A stretch of DNA of 64,000 bases from JAVBMU01 sp031551755 (GTDB lineage Bacteria > Actinomycetota > Actinomycetes > Actinomycetales > Cellulomonadaceae): NCBI GenBank assembly GCA_031551755.1, contig JAVBNE010000011.1:1-64000 (forward strand), read 5' to 3'. Below, piece by piece: positions 37,655 through 47,415 of the stretch. Within the stretch, counting starts at the first letter, position 1, and each line of letters starts with the position of its first letter. Below the pieces are notes generated by a model that worked only from the letters and a program-made list of their open reading frames with translations, was not told where the DNA came from and searched no databases. A program made the translations under genes and the position numbers.

Positions 37655-39067
37655 ATGACCGAGCAGGAGCCGACCGGCGGGTACCCGGGCGCGGAGCTCG
37701 CACAGCTGCTGGCCACCTGGCTGCCCCACCAGCGTTGGTATCCGGCCGGGCCACAGGCCCGGCTCACCGCGGGAACGTGGCGGGAGATCGGCGCTAGCCC
37801 GCGGGTGGCGATCCACATAGTGCACCTGTGCGCCCCGGGGACCGATGTGGCGCTGCATATACCCCTGGTGCTACTGCCGGGGGTGTCGCCCGCACTGGGC
37901 GGTCCCCATCAGGGTGCACCCCTGGACCCGTCGGCCGTCATCGGCGCGCTCACCATCCACGGCCGGGAGTGGACCGTCATCGACGGTGCTGCCCACCCGG
38001 CCGGCTGGGCTGCACTCCTGCGGCTGACCACGTGGTATGCCGGGGCCACTCCAGCGCCCGACCTCGCCGGCGCCCGGCCGCTGGGCGTCGAACAGTCGAA
38101 CAGCTCGGTGCTGCTCCCCCACGTCGCGGGCGGTGCCCTGCTCAAGATCCTGCGGACGATCGCCCCCGGGCCGCACCCCGACATCGAGGTACCCCGAGCA
38201 CTGGCCGGTCAAGGCTGGGCGGGTGTTCCGCGACCCCTGGGCGAGATCACGGTGCCCTGGGAGGACGGTGACCCACCCGGCCGGACGGCGCCGATCGCGA
38301 TTTTGAGCGCCTTCGTCTCCGGGGCCGACGACGGATTCGACGTCGCGAAGGAGTACGCCGGCCGGGGCGAGTCCTTCGCCGAGTCCGCCCGCGACCTCGG
38401 CCGCACGGTGGCCCGGATGCACGCCGCGCTTCGTAGGTCGTTCGGTGCCACGGAACCGCCGGAACGGAAGTGGTGGCTCGCAGACCTGCGCCGGCGCGCG
38501 TCGGACACGATCATCGCGACCCCCGCGCTCGCTGGCCGGGCCGAGGCGATCACCGCCTTCCTGGACCGGATCGATGCCACGATTGGGCCTGAACTCCCGG
38601 CGAGACAACGCATCCACGGGGACCTCCACCTCGGCCAGACCCTCCGGACACCGCGCGACTGGCTCATCCTCGACTTCGAGGGCGAACCCCTGCGACCGGT
38701 AGCCGAACGCACCAGGCCTGACCTCGCACTGCGCGATGTCGCCGGGATGCTGCGTTCCCTCGACTACGCGGCTGCCCTCGGTTCCGCCCTGCGGTCCGGC
38801 AGCAGCACCTCGCGGCAGAGCGACACCCCGCCCGTGCACACCGCACAGCTGCCCACCGCCGCCGACTGGGCCGCACAAGCCGGTGCGGGATTCCTCGCCG
38901 GCTATAGGGAAGGCGCCTCCGCTGACCCGGTGGGCTCCGCCTCCACCGGTGCTGTGCTGGCAGCCCTGGTCTTCGACAAGGTCGTCTATGAGGTGGCCTA
39001 CGAGGCTCACCACCGACCGGATTGGATCCACATCCCATTGGGCGCGCTCGACCAGCTCACCGGTTGA
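37655..39067 (+). CDS. mak: Maltokinase
   Basis: A 470-residue ATP-dependent maltose kinase (Mak/Pep2 type) that makes maltose-1-phosphate for GlgE. The N-terminal cap starts WLPHQRWYPAG, typical of Mak. The APH-like kinase core has RIHGDLHLGQTL (catalytic Asp) and WLILDFEGEPLRP (metal Asp). The C-terminal DKVVYEVAYEAHHRPDW is also diagnostic. ATG 37655 was chosen; a longer in-frame start would overlap glgE. It is free-standing, not fused to TreS. It is followed after 65 bp by glgB in the same operon. Confidence 0.93.
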   Translation: MTEQEPTGGYPGAELAQLLATWLPHQRWYPAGPQARLTAGTWREIGASPRVAIHIVHLCAPGTDVALHIPLVLLPGVSPALGGPHQGAPLDPSAVIGALTIHGREWTVIDGAAHPAGWAALLRLTTWYAGATPAPDLAGARPLGVEQSNSSVLLPHVAGGALLKILRTIAPGPHPDIEVPRALAGQGWAGVPRPLGEITVPWEDGDPPGRTAPIAILSAFVSGADDGFDVAKEYAGRGESFAESARDLGRTVARMHAALRRSFGATEPPERKWWLADLRRRASDTIIATPALAGRAEAITAFLDRIDATIGPELPARQRIHGDLHLGQTLRTPRDWLILDFEGEPLRPVAERTRPDLALRDVAGMLRSLDYAAALGSALRSGSSTSRQSDTPPVHTAQLPTAADWAAQAGAGFLAGYREGASADPVGSASTGAVLAALVFDKVVYEVAYEAHHRPDWIHIPLGALDQLTG

Positions 39068-39132
39068 CGACAAATCTTCCATCGCCGCGATGCGGCTCGG
39101 CAACCAGTGGCCCAACGTGGAAGGGTGGGGCC

Positions 39133-41340
39133 ATGACCGGGCCAACTTCTCCCCCACCCCCCGTCTTAGTCGATCCGGATGCCCTGACGGCGGTCGCGTT
39201 GGGTCGCTCGTTCAACCCCCACCAGATCCTCGGGGTCCATCTCCACGGCGATTGGGCCACAGTGCGTGTTCTGCGCCCCCTCGCTGATGCAGTCACGGTG
39301 ATCACGGCCGACGCCGAGCACCCGGCCATCCACGAGTCCAACGGCATCTGGGTGGCCGTCATGCCCGCGCCGACCACCCCAGGATCCGGCACCACCGCGC
39401 CGGATTACCGGGTCCGGGTACGGTACGGCGACTCGGAGACCCTGGCCGACGACCCCTACCGCTTCCTGCCGAGCCTCGGCGAAATGGACCTCCATCTGAT
39501 CCGGGAGGGCCGCCACGAACAGTTGTGGCAGGCCTTGGGCGCTCGCGTTGTGACCTACCCCAGCACACTGGGCGCCACCACAGGCACCGCCTTCGCGGTC
39601 TGGGCACCCAATGCTCACGCGGTGCGGGTGATCGGTGACTTCAACGGGTGGGGAGCCACCCACCCCATGCGTTCGCTCGGTGAGTCAGGTGTGTGGGAAC
39701 TCTTCGTGCCCGACGTCGTCGGAGGTGCCCGGTACAAATTCGAGATCCTCGGCCACGACGGTTCCTGGCGGCAGAAAGCCGACCCCATGGCCCGGGGAAC
39801 CGAGGTGCCGCCTGCGACCGCCAGCGTCGTCATCGAGTCGGACTACACCTGGGCGGATGACGAATGGCTGACCGCGCGAGCCGACGGCGACCCGCATCAC
39901 GGGCCGATGAGCGTCTACGAGGTTCACCTCGGTTCCTGGCGCATGGGACTGTCGTACCGCGAACTCGCCGATCAGCTCACGGAATATGTCGTCGAGCAGG
40001 GGTTCACCCATGTCGAGCTGATGCCCGTCGCCGAGCATCCCTTCGGCGGCTCCTGGGGGTACCAGGTCACTAGCTACTACGCACCGACGGCCAGATTCGG
40101 CCACCCGGACGACTTCCGGTACCTGGTCGACCGGCTCCACCAGGCCGGAATCGGCGTACTGCTGGACTGGGTGCCCGGGCACTTCCCCCGCGACGAGTGG
40201 GCATTGGCCCGGTTCGACGGCACCCCGCTCTACGAACACCCGGATCCCCTCCGTGGTGAGCAACCGGACTGGGGCACCTTCGTCTTCAACTTCGGCCGCA
40301 CCGAGGTTCGCAACTTCCTCGTGGCCAACGCCACCTACTGGCTGGAGGAGTTCCACATCGACGGCCTGCGGGTCGACGCGGTCGCTTCGATGCTCTACCT
40401 CGACTACTCCCGGCAGCCGGGCCAATGGCATCCGAATATCTACGGCGGCCGGGAGAATCTGGAGGCGATCTCCTTCCTGCAGGAGGCCAACGCCACGGCC
40501 TACCGCCGCTCGCCCGGCATCGTGATGATCGCGGAGGAATCCACGGCCTGGCCCGGGGTCACACGGCCCACCGACGCCGACGGACTCGGTTTCGGGCTCA
40601 AGTGGAACATGGGGTGGATGAACGACTCCCTGCGGTACATCGCGACCGAGCCGATCTACCGCCGGTACCACCACAACGAGTTGACCTTCTCCCTGGTCTA
40701 CGCCTTCTCCGAGCAGTTCGTGCTGCCGATCAGCCACGACGAGGTCGTCCACGGCAAGGGGTCGCTCTTCGGCCGGATGCCCGGAGACGACTGGCAGAAA
40801 CTGGCCGGGGTGCGTTCCTTCCTGGCCTATCAGTGGTCGCATCCCGGCAAGCAGCTGCTGTTCATGGGCAGTGAGTTCGCGCAACGCAGCGAATGGAATG
40901 AGGGCACCGGCCTGGACTGGGGTGCACTCGGCGATCGCGGGCACGCCGGGGTCTCACGCGTGGTCCGCGACCTCAACTCCGTCTACCGAGCCACGCCCGC
41001 GCTCTGGGAGATCGATCACGACCCGGCCGGATTCGCCTGGCTGGATGCCGACGACGCCGACCACAACGTGTTGGCCTATGTGCGCCGGGACAGCGCCGGG
41101 GGCGAACTCGTCGCGATCGTGAACTTCGCCGGTACCCCCCATGAGGGGTACCGGATCGCGCTGCCGAGCGGAGGAACCTGGCGGGAGGTGCTCAACACCG
41201 ATGCCGAGGTCTACGGCGGATCGGGTGTCGGCAACCTAGGCGTCGTGACGGCGGAATCCGTGCCGCACAAGGGCTGGGCGTTCTCCGCCACCCTGCGCGT
41301 GCCACCGTTGGGCGCCCTGTTCCTGGTCCGCGCGGACTGA
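39133..41340 (+). CDS. glgB: 1,4-alpha-glucan branching enzyme GlgB
   Basis: A 735-residue GH13_9 branching enzyme that makes alpha-1,6 links in glycogen. Two N-terminal CBM48-type domains (FNPHQILGVH; FAVWAPNAHAVRVIGDFNGW) precede the barrel with VYEVHLGSWR, HVELMPVAEHPFGGSWGYQ, nucleophile Asp415 in GLRVDAVASMLYLDY and acid Glu468 in IAEESTAWPGVT, then LPISHDEVVHGKGS. ATG 39133 follows an AAGGGTGGGG purine stretch. It is last of the glgE operon and supplies branches for GlgE-made glucan. It is convergent with the chaperedoxin-like gene. Confidence 0.96.
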   Translation: MTGPTSPPPPVLVDPDALTAVALGRSFNPHQILGVHLHGDWATVRVLRPLADAVTVITADAEHPAIHESNGIWVAVMPAPTTPGSGTTAPDYRVRVRYGDSETLADDPYRFLPSLGEMDLHLIREGRHEQLWQALGARVVTYPSTLGATTGTAFAVWAPNAHAVRVIGDFNGWGATHPMRSLGESGVWELFVPDVVGGARYKFEILGHDGSWRQKADPMARGTEVPPATASVVIESDYTWADDEWLTARADGDPHHGPMSVYEVHLGSWRMGLSYRELADQLTEYVVEQGFTHVELMPVAEHPFGGSWGYQVTSYYAPTARFGHPDDFRYLVDRLHQAGIGVLLDWVPGHFPRDEWALARFDGTPLYEHPDPLRGEQPDWGTFVFNFGRTEVRNFLVANATYWLEEFHIDGLRVDAVASMLYLDYSRQPGQWHPNIYGGRENLEAISFLQEANATAYRRSPGIVMIAEESTAWPGVTRPTDADGLGFGLKWNMGWMNDSLRYIATEPIYRRYHHNELTFSLVYAFSEQFVLPISHDEVVHGKGSLFGRMPGDDWQKLAGVRSFLAYQWSHPGKQLLFMGSEFAQRSEWNEGTGLDWGALGDRGHAGVSRVVRDLNSVYRATPALWEIDHDPAGFAWLDADDADHNVLAYVRRDSAGGELVAIVNFAGTPHEGYRIALPSGGTWREVLNTDAEVYGGSGVGNLGVVTAESVPHKGWAFSATLRVPPLGALFLVRAD

Positions 41341-41384
41341 GGCCGCGCGCGGGGCATCCGCGTGGACTTGAGGCGACGACCAGC

Positions 41385-42338
41385 TCAGTACAGGCTCATC
41401 GCCAACCGCTGGCGGGCCTTACCGACCCGCGGATCGGCGGGACCGACGACCTCGAAGTACTCGATGAGGCGGACCCGCACCGGCTCCTTATTCTCCGCGT
41501 CGAGCGTCGGCAGGAGGTCGAGCAGACGGCCGAAGGCGTCGTCGATCTTGCCGCCGAGCATGTCCAGGTCGGCCACCGCGAGCTGAGCCGAAACATCCTG
41601 TGGGGCGTCGGCGGCCGCCTGGCGCACGGCTGGGAGGTCGGTGTCACGGGTCCGCTGGAGCAGCCGGACCTGGGCCAGCCCCGCAACGGCAAGAGAATCG
41701 TGGCGGTCCTGTTTGATGGCCCGCTCATAAGCGTCCACGGCCGCATCGAGGTCGTCGCGCTCGATCGCCTCGTATGCCTCCTGGTGGAGTGGAGGCAGCT
41801 CGGTTTCGGGTTCCGGTTGAGGCTCGCCGGCCGCGCCGTCCTGCGCGTCTCCGCCCTGGCGCGGGGCGGTGCCCGTGACCCCGTTGGCTTTGGCGGCCTC
41901 CAACACCTGGGTGAGGACCGCCCGGATCTGTTCTCCGGAAGCCCCACCCTGGAACAGCGGAAGCGGCTGACCCTGCAGGACGGCGACCACGGTCGGCACG
42001 CCCTGCACCTGGAAAGCAGCTGCCACCTGCGGGAACTGTTCGGCGTCGACACGGGCCAACAGGAACCGGCCCCCGAACTCCTCGGCGATGGCGCCCAACT
42101 CCGTGCCGAGCTGGGCATTCGCCTGGTCAGTTGGAATCCAGAGCAGGACCACCACGGGGTAGGAAGTGGACGACCGGATGACCTCGGGAAAGGTCTCGTC
42201 TGTGAGGTCCACGACGTATCCGCCCGCCGCGGGCGCCCCGCCGGGCGTGCCCGGCGGCGGTGACTTCGGCCGGTTCAGGGCCGCGAGGTCAAGGGCTCCG
42301 CGCACGTCGAAGCCGGCTTGGTTCATCGGGTCGCTCAT
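41385..42338 (-). CDS. Thioredoxin-fold/TPR protein (YbbN/CnoX-like) lacking CxxC
   Basis: A 317-residue cytoplasmic protein with a thioredoxin fold (about 45-155: VVVLLWIPTDQANAQL, FLLARVDAEQFPQVAAAF, VQGVPTVVAVLQG) followed by a tetratricopeptide-like helical half (about 185-317). This is the YbbN/CnoX co-chaperone architecture. The redox site is absent: IPTD stands where WCxxC would be, so it cannot act as an oxidoreductase. A holdase or chaperone-adaptor role is inferred. ATG 42338 has GAGGAT upstream. It lies 31 bp downstream of two envelope-protein genes on the same strand. Confidence 0.85.
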   Translation of the reverse strand: MSDPMNQAGFDVRGALDLAALNRPKSPPPGTPGGAPAAGGYVVDLTDETFPEVIRSSTSYPVVVLLWIPTDQANAQLGTELGAIAEEFGGRFLLARVDAEQFPQVAAAFQVQGVPTVVAVLQGQPLPLFQGGASGEQIRAVLTQVLEAAKANGVTGTAPRQGGDAQDGAAGEPQPEPETELPPLHQEAYEAIERDDLDAAVDAYERAIKQDRHDSLAVAGLAQVRLLQRTRDTDLPAVRQAAADAPQDVSAQLAVADLDMLGGKIDDAFGRLLDLLPTLDAENKEPVRVRLIEYFEVVGPADPRVGKARQRLAMSLY

Positions 42339-42369
42339 GGGTGCATCCTCAAAGGTTCGGGCGGCCGGG

Positions 42370-43380
42370 TCACTTGACCGCGACGGCTGTCGCGACCTGC
42401 TCGTTGCCGAGCACCTGTACCGGGCCTTTCGCGTCGGCTGGCGGAATGTACAGGGCGACGACCACTTGGAAGGTCGTCTTGAGTGAGTTGGCGGGCGTGG
42501 TGGCGCCGAATAGGGCGACTTCGGTTGGCGCCTCGGGCATGATCTTCGCACCCGCTTCGGCCGTCTGAGTCCGGATGGCGGTCAGCGCACCCATCACCAG
42601 TGCACCACCATCGGATGTCCGTACGGCCCGGACCTGCTCGGGAGAAGAGGTGAACGTCATCGTCTGTTTCCCGGCAGCCGTGGCCAGCCGTGAGTTCTGC
42701 GCCGCATTCAGCGAGGCGAGCAGATCGCGATAGGGGTCGGTCCCCGGGAAGGTGGCGACGAAGGCTGACGATTTGCCCACGTTGAGCACATCCGCGTACT
42801 GCGCGACGGCATCGACCGGCGTCACCAGCAGACTGTCATCATCGCCGGCCACCGCAGGACTTCCAATGGTCGAGTCCGCGAAATTCGGCATCGTAATACC
42901 GGGGAAAAGGCGCGCCCAGGCCCACAGCTTGTACTCATCGCGAGCGCCGGCTTGTTCGAGCGCCATCAGTCGCGGCAGCCCCACATCGTCTGGGCGGACG
43001 CTGACCGCGTAGGAGGTCCGTGGCCACGCCTGGGTGGTCGGTACCACTTGTTGGTCGACATCGACCGGCAACTGGGCGATGAGCTTGTCGTTCTTCAGCC
43101 GGGCAGCCGCATTCAGTTGGCTGGTCCGCATGGCCAAGGCCGGCCCCATCACGCGACCACGGAGCAACTTGGGGTCGCGCGCCTTGTCCGCTGCGGAGAT
43201 CGCTTCACCCACCGCAGTCAGCACAGCCGATTCTTGACTCTCAGACAGGACGGGCGGCAGCTCGCTCGGCGTGGGGTCGGGTTCTGCCTGCGGCAAGGGC
43301 GGCGCGCATGCCCCGAACAGCAGGGCACCCGCGATCCCGATGGCGGCCGCGCGCAGGCGACCAGGACGTAGCCGGGTCAT
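42370..43380 (-). CDS. Putative lipoprotein, unknown function
   Basis: A 336-residue exported protein with n-region MTRLRPGRLR, a short hydrophobic core and lipobox LLFGAC (Cys25), followed by a Pro-rich linker. The mature region has no recognised catalytic motif; it looks mixed alpha/beta with many Ala, Thr and Val. Homologues of this type are, to my memory, annotated only as hypothetical (DUF8094-like) in actinobacteria. Its start overlaps the end of the upstream membrane protein gene by 4 nt (ATGA), so the two probably function together at the cell surface. Confidence 0.75.
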   Translation of the reverse strand: MTRLRPGRLRAAAIGIAGALLFGACAPPLPQAEPDPTPSELPPVLSESQESAVLTAVGEAISAADKARDPKLLRGRVMGPALAMRTSQLNAAARLKNDKLIAQLPVDVDQQVVPTTQAWPRTSYAVSVRPDDVGLPRLMALEQAGARDEYKLWAWARLFPGITMPNFADSTIGSPAVAGDDDSLLVTPVDAVAQYADVLNVGKSSAFVATFPGTDPYRDLLASLNAAQNSRLATAAGKQTMTFTSSPEQVRAVRTSDGGALVMGALTAIRTQTAEAGAKIMPEAPTEVALFGATTPANSLKTTFQVVVALYIPPADAKGPVQVLGNEQVATAVAVK

Positions 43381-44786
43381 CGGGACTCTCCACTCTCGCC
43401 GGACGCGTCGCCGTCGGTCGATTTCTCAGCGGGCGGGGTCGGCGGTGCATCGAATCCCCAAGCCTGGCGCCACGCATCCCCCCGGGCGGTCGAGGCGCGG
43501 GAACCCTCTGCCGGTTTCACAGTGGGTTGGGCTGCGGTTCGCGGACGGACCAGCGGGATCTGCCCCGTCAGCAATGCGCGAACCCCACCGCTCTTCTTAC
43601 CGCCCCGCTGGCCCTCCTCGCGCTTCTTGCCCCCTCGTTGGTTCTCTTCCCGCTCGCGCATCTCACGCCGGGTCAACGGGCGATCCTCCGCCTCCGGCGG
43701 TTGAGCCGAACTGACACCGGAGACGTCCGACTCAACGGGCTGCTTCTCGGTCGGCTTGGCCTTGCCCCAGCGAGTCTTGGCGGCTTTGGTCGCCTTCCCG
43801 CCGGACGGCGATGCTTGCGGCACACTCGATGCCGCAGGTGTCGATGCCGCAGGTGCGGTCGGTGTTGTCTGGGTGGTCGGTGCTGTCTGGGCAGGCGCCT
43901 GGGGGGTTGGCTCGCTTACCTGCGCCTCGCGTCGCGCCCGGCGACCGACCAACGGCGTGGTGGCTTCCCGCTGACCGCCTGGCGCGCCATCAGCCCTGGC
44001 ACGTTGCGGCTCCGGCGAGCGAACCGGATCCTCCGACGACGGTGCACCGGGCTTGGATTCCGCTGTGGCCCTCCCCGGTTTGCGCGCAGGCACCGGAGTC
44101 CAACCGCCCTCGTGATGAGCCCGGGACTCGACCACGAGGAGCAGAGCGCCGAGCAGGCACAGAATCGCCCCGAAAACCACACCAGGCCACAGCCACGGAG
44201 TGGACACCTCATGCGGCCAGGTGAGACGAACGGTGGGTGCCTTGGCATCCTCACCTACTCCGGCTGCGATCAGACTCCAGCGACCCGCCCGATCCGACCA
44301 ACGCAAATCGACCGTTCCCTCGCCGGTGGCCCGCGCTACCCACATGTCCGAGGGGATCGGGTCCGGACCGACGACAGCGGCGGCGGCATCGGACGGCGTC
44401 GCAGTGGCCGCCGGGGCCTTGGCGTCGGCCGGGGCATCCGCGGCCGGCGGTGGTGCGGTCACCGACTTGGTGGCCAGGGCAGTCCACGACTGTAGGCCGG
44501 TGACCTCGGTGTAGGGGTCCTCACCTGCCCATCCCATGACGTCGATGTCACGCCCGACAGCGATCGTGACCTGCTGCTTGCCCGGCACTGTGGCACGAAT
44601 GGTGACGTTGTCGCTCACCAGATCCAGGACGCCGGGAGCGGTCACGACAAACGTGCCGTCGCCGCGAGGCGTGGCGCTGGCAACCACGGTGTCCGCGGCT
44701 CGCCACACCGTGGCCGAGGCCACGCCGAGGGCGATACTCGCGAGCCCTCCGACCAGGAGGACTGCCGCGATGATTCGTTGGATCAC
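43377..44786 (-). CDS. Membrane protein with long disordered cytoplasmic tail, unknown function
   Basis: A 469-residue protein. Residues about 4-26 are a transmembrane segment or uncleaved signal (IIAAVLLVGGLASIALGVAS). Residues 27-180 form an external domain with beta-rich VTIRATVPGKQQVTIAVG. A second transmembrane helix lies near 185-207 (WLWPGVVFGAILCLLGALLL), followed by a ~260-residue tail rich in Pro, Ala, Thr, Arg and Lys. Both ends would be cytoplasmic. The tail contains repeated EENQRGGKK/EEGQRGGKK-type elements. GTG 44786 has GAAGGGA upstream. It is the first gene of a likely three-gene operon with the lipoprotein and the chaperedoxin-like gene. Function unknown. Confidence 0.75.
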   Translation of the reverse strand: MIQRIIAAVLLVGGLASIALGVASATVWRAADTVVASATPRGDGTFVVTAPGVLDLVSDNVTIRATVPGKQQVTIAVGRDIDVMGWAGEDPYTEVTGLQSWTALATKSVTAPPPAADAPADAKAPAATATPSDAAAAVVGPDPIPSDMWVARATGEGTVDLRWSDRAGRWSLIAAGVGEDAKAPTVRLTWPHEVSTPWLWPGVVFGAILCLLGALLLVVESRAHHEGGWTPVPARKPGRATAESKPGAPSSEDPVRSPEPQRARADGAPGGQREATTPLVGRRARREAQVSEPTPQAPAQTAPTTQTTPTAPAASTPAASSVPQASPSGGKATKAAKTRWGKAKPTEKQPVESDVSGVSSAQPPEAEDRPLTRREMREREENQRGGKKREEGQRGGKKSGGVRALLTGQIPLVRPRTAAQPTVKPAEGSRASTARGDAWRQAWGFDAPPTPPAEKSTDGDASGESGESR

Positions 44787-45107
44787 CGGATTCCCTTCGT
44801 CAATCGACGTCCCAGGATAGTTGTGTTCCCGAGAATGAGCGAGAATCGGCGCCGCCCGCGCAGATCTGCACAGGGCCTCCACGTCTTGAACCTTCCCGCA
44901 ACGCACAGCGCGGAGCTTCAGCGGGAGCCCGCCCTCACCCGCAGCCGGGACCGGCCGCTGACCGCCACACGAGCGGGTGGAAAGGTCTCATTCCGTGAAA
45001 ACGGACAGGCCAACGGAAGCTCCCTACCCGTATCCTGATCGAAGAGGGTTGAGCACCATCGCCAGCCCGGCCGCCACGGCAGCTACTCATGTACGACGGA
45101 GGCACAC
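44787..45107. other. Intergenic region between divergent membrane-protein and DivIVA-like genes
   Basis: About 320 bp with no supportable gene or RNA. TATCCT at 45031-45036 on the plus strand may be the -10 of the DivIVA-like gene (leader of about 65 nt with GGAGG before its GTG), but no clear -35 is present. No terminator or strong repeat seen. Confidence 0.4.
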
Positions 45108-46616
45108 GTGACCGACGAGCGCACGCTCTTCCCCATCACTATGAGGGGCTACGACCGTGTCCAGGTTGAAGCCCACCTCGCGAGGTTGGAGAAAGCACTC
45201 GAAGAGGCCCAAGCCCAGGCCGAGGCCGCCGACGAGCGGGCCGCAGCGGTTTCCGCGCAACTCACCCAGGCACAGGGCCAGGTCCGAGAGGCGGGACGCC
45301 CCTCGTATGCCGGTCTCGGTTCTCGCATCGAGCAACTGCTGCGCTCCGCCGAGGAGCAGTCCGCCGATGTGCTCTCCCAGGCCAATGCCCAGGCTGCCGA
45401 CATCATGGCCCGCGCCAAACTGTCCGCCGGCCAGGTCCGCACCCGGGCCGAGAACGAGGTGGCCGAGATGCTGACGGCGGCACGCCACCAGGCCGAGGAG
45501 CTGCGGACAACCACGAACTCCGAGGTGGAAAGCACCCTGTTGGGCGCCCAACGGCGCGCCGAGGAACTTGTCGGCTCCGCCGAACGCGAGGCCGCCCGGA
45601 TCTCCAGCGCGTTGGCGACTGAGGAGAGTGAGCGTCGGACCACGCTCGAACGCGAACTGGGCACTGCCCGGGCGACGGCGGAACGTGAGACCACCGAATT
45701 GCGCGTGACCACCGAACGTGATGCCGCAGAACTTCGCGCTCGCGCGGCCGCGGAGGCCGCGGAGATGCGCGAGTCGGCCGAACGCGAGTCGACCGAACTG
45801 CTGGAGGGCGCGCGACGCGACGCCGAACGGCAGATCAGGGAGGCCCGCCGCACCGCCTCCGAGGCGGCCAACGCGGTCACCACCGAGATGGAAGAACTCC
45901 ACGAGCGGGCCCGGAACGCGCTGGCCGAGGCCGAGCTGGAAACCGTGCGTAAGCGCGAGGAGGCCGAACGCGAGAACGCCGAACGCCACCAGTTGGCCAA
46001 ACAAGAGACGGAGCGGCTGGTCACCACCGCCGAACAGCATGCGGCTGACGCCGAGAAGCGTGTTGCCTTGGCGCTCGAGCAGGCGGAGCAGGTACGCGTG
46101 GAGTCGGACTCCTACATCAAGGAACTCATGGCGACAGCTCGGGCCAACGCCGAACGCATCGTCGCCGAGGCGCGCGAGTTCGCCGACCAGACGATCGGTG
46201 ACGCGAAACTGGAAGCTGAGCAGCAGCGGGCCGTCGCGACCCGGCAGCTGGAAGACCTCACCCGCCAACACGAGTCGATCACGACCTATCTGGACGAACT
46301 GCGTGGACTCCTCGTCGAGGACCACAGTGGCGGATCGGCCAAGGGTGACCGCCGGAAGGCCAAGATCTCCGGCACACCCGGACAACAGGCCCGCGCAGCG
46401 GCGACCTTGCTGACCGCGGACTACCCCGCTGCGGAACCAGAACCCACCCAGCCCACGCACGACACCCAGGTCTTGGCGCTGGACGACACCAAGGTCCTGC
46501 CCGTGACCGAGGACGCCGACGAAACGGTGGATCGCCCGACCGAGGTGATCATCGAGGAGGTAGCAGCCACGGAGGCGTCCGAGGAGGACACGACTCGGAC
46601 GACGCCCTCGGCCTGA
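45108..46616 (+). CDS. DivIVA-like long coiled-coil protein
   Basis: A 502-residue acidic, almost entirely helical protein. The first ~30 residues resemble a DivIVA membrane-targeting head (FPITMRGYDRVQVEAHLARL). Residues about 30-410 form a very long coiled coil rich in Glu, Ala, Arg and Thr with repeated AER/AEE units, and the last ~90 residues are acidic and probably disordered. This is the layout of actinobacterial polar or cytoskeletal coiled-coil proteins such as Wag31/DivIVA relatives, FilP and Scy, though the exact member is uncertain. The GTG start follows GGAGG by 7 nt. It is larger than a canonical DivIVA, so a scaffold role in polar growth or cell shape is inferred. Confidence 0.8.
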   Translation: MTDERTLFPITMRGYDRVQVEAHLARLEKALEEAQAQAEAADERAAAVSAQLTQAQGQVREAGRPSYAGLGSRIEQLLRSAEEQSADVLSQANAQAADIMARAKLSAGQVRTRAENEVAEMLTAARHQAEELRTTTNSEVESTLLGAQRRAEELVGSAEREAARISSALATEESERRTTLERELGTARATAERETTELRVTTERDAAELRARAAAEAAEMRESAERESTELLEGARRDAERQIREARRTASEAANAVTTEMEELHERARNALAEAELETVRKREEAERENAERHQLAKQETERLVTTAEQHAADAEKRVALALEQAEQVRVESDSYIKELMATARANAERIVAEAREFADQTIGDAKLEAEQQRAVATRQLEDLTRQHESITTYLDELRGLLVEDHSGGSAKGDRRKAKISGTPGQQARAAATLLTADYPAAEPEPTQPTHDTQVLALDDTKVLPVTEDADETVDRPTEVIIEEVAATEASEEDTTRTTPSA

Positions 46617-46626
46617 GCCAGAACGG

Positions 46627-47415
46627 TTAGGCAGTCGCGGCGGTGGCCACCGCGAGCAGCTCCGCGAGCGCCACCGCCACCGCTACGGGTTCCTCCACGG
46701 CGCTGAGATGACCCGCGCGCGGAACCCGCACGAGGGGACCCCCGCTGGCCTCGGCCATATGTTCTGCCTCACCGATGGGAGTCAGCTGGTCCTCGGTCCC
46801 CACTACGACCGCGACCGGGACGTCCAGCTCAGCGATGACGTGAGTTCGATCGGGCCGCGCCGCCATCGCCCGCTGCGACCACGCCACCCCGGCTGGCCGT
46901 TGAGCCCGGATCCACTCCTCCACCCTGGCGGTGAGGTGTTTGCGCTCCGTTTTGCTGGTCTTCCCGAGGAGTGTCCCGGCCATCCCCAGCACCGGATCGA
47001 CCGAGTGGGCTTGGTCGACGGCCGCTGCGATACGGAGCCGGTTGGCCTGCGCCTCGTCGGCGTCCGCCGTCGACTTCGTGTCGACGAGCCCGAGGCCGGC
47101 GATCAGCTCCGGATGCCGGTCGGCGAGGGCGAGGGCGACATAGCCGCCCATGGACAGCCCGGCCACCACGGCCCGCCGAACACCATGACCGGTGAGGGCC
47201 TCAGCGACGGCATCGGCCGAGTCGGCCAGCGACGCGGGCTCGCCACCGAGGGGACTTTGGCCGAGGCCGGGCAGGTCGACGGCGAACACCTGGGGATTGC
47301 CCGGCATGGCGGTGGCCACGTCGGACCACATTCGATGGTCCACGGGGAAAGCGTGCAACAGGAGGAGCGGGAGACCCGACCCCGAGCGCAGGGTCAACAG
47401 ATCGATCGCGGTCAT
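46627..47415 (-). CDS. Alpha/beta hydrolase
   Basis: A 262-residue single-domain hydrolase of the 3-oxoadipate enol-lactonase-like family. It has oxyanion region LLLHAFPVDHRMW, nucleophile Ser in VAGLSMGGYVAL, acid Asp in VGTEDQLTPIG and base His in VPRAGHLSAVEEP. The substrate is unknown. ATG 47415 lies 7 nt after GGAAGGG; a GTG one codon upstream is possible. The start overlaps the stop of the preceding hydrolase gene, so the two are translationally coupled. Confidence 0.87.
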   Translation of the reverse strand: MTAIDLLTLRSGSGLPLLLLHAFPVDHRMWSDVATAMPGNPQVFAVDLPGLGQSPLGGEPASLADSADAVAEALTGHGVRRAVVAGLSMGGYVALALADRHPELIAGLGLVDTKSTADADEAQANRLRIAAAVDQAHSVDPVLGMAGTLLGKTSKTERKHLTARVEEWIRAQRPAGVAWSQRAMAARPDRTHVIAELDVPVAVVVGTEDQLTPIGEAEHMAEASGGPLVRVPRAGHLSAVEEPVAVAVALAELLAVATAATA

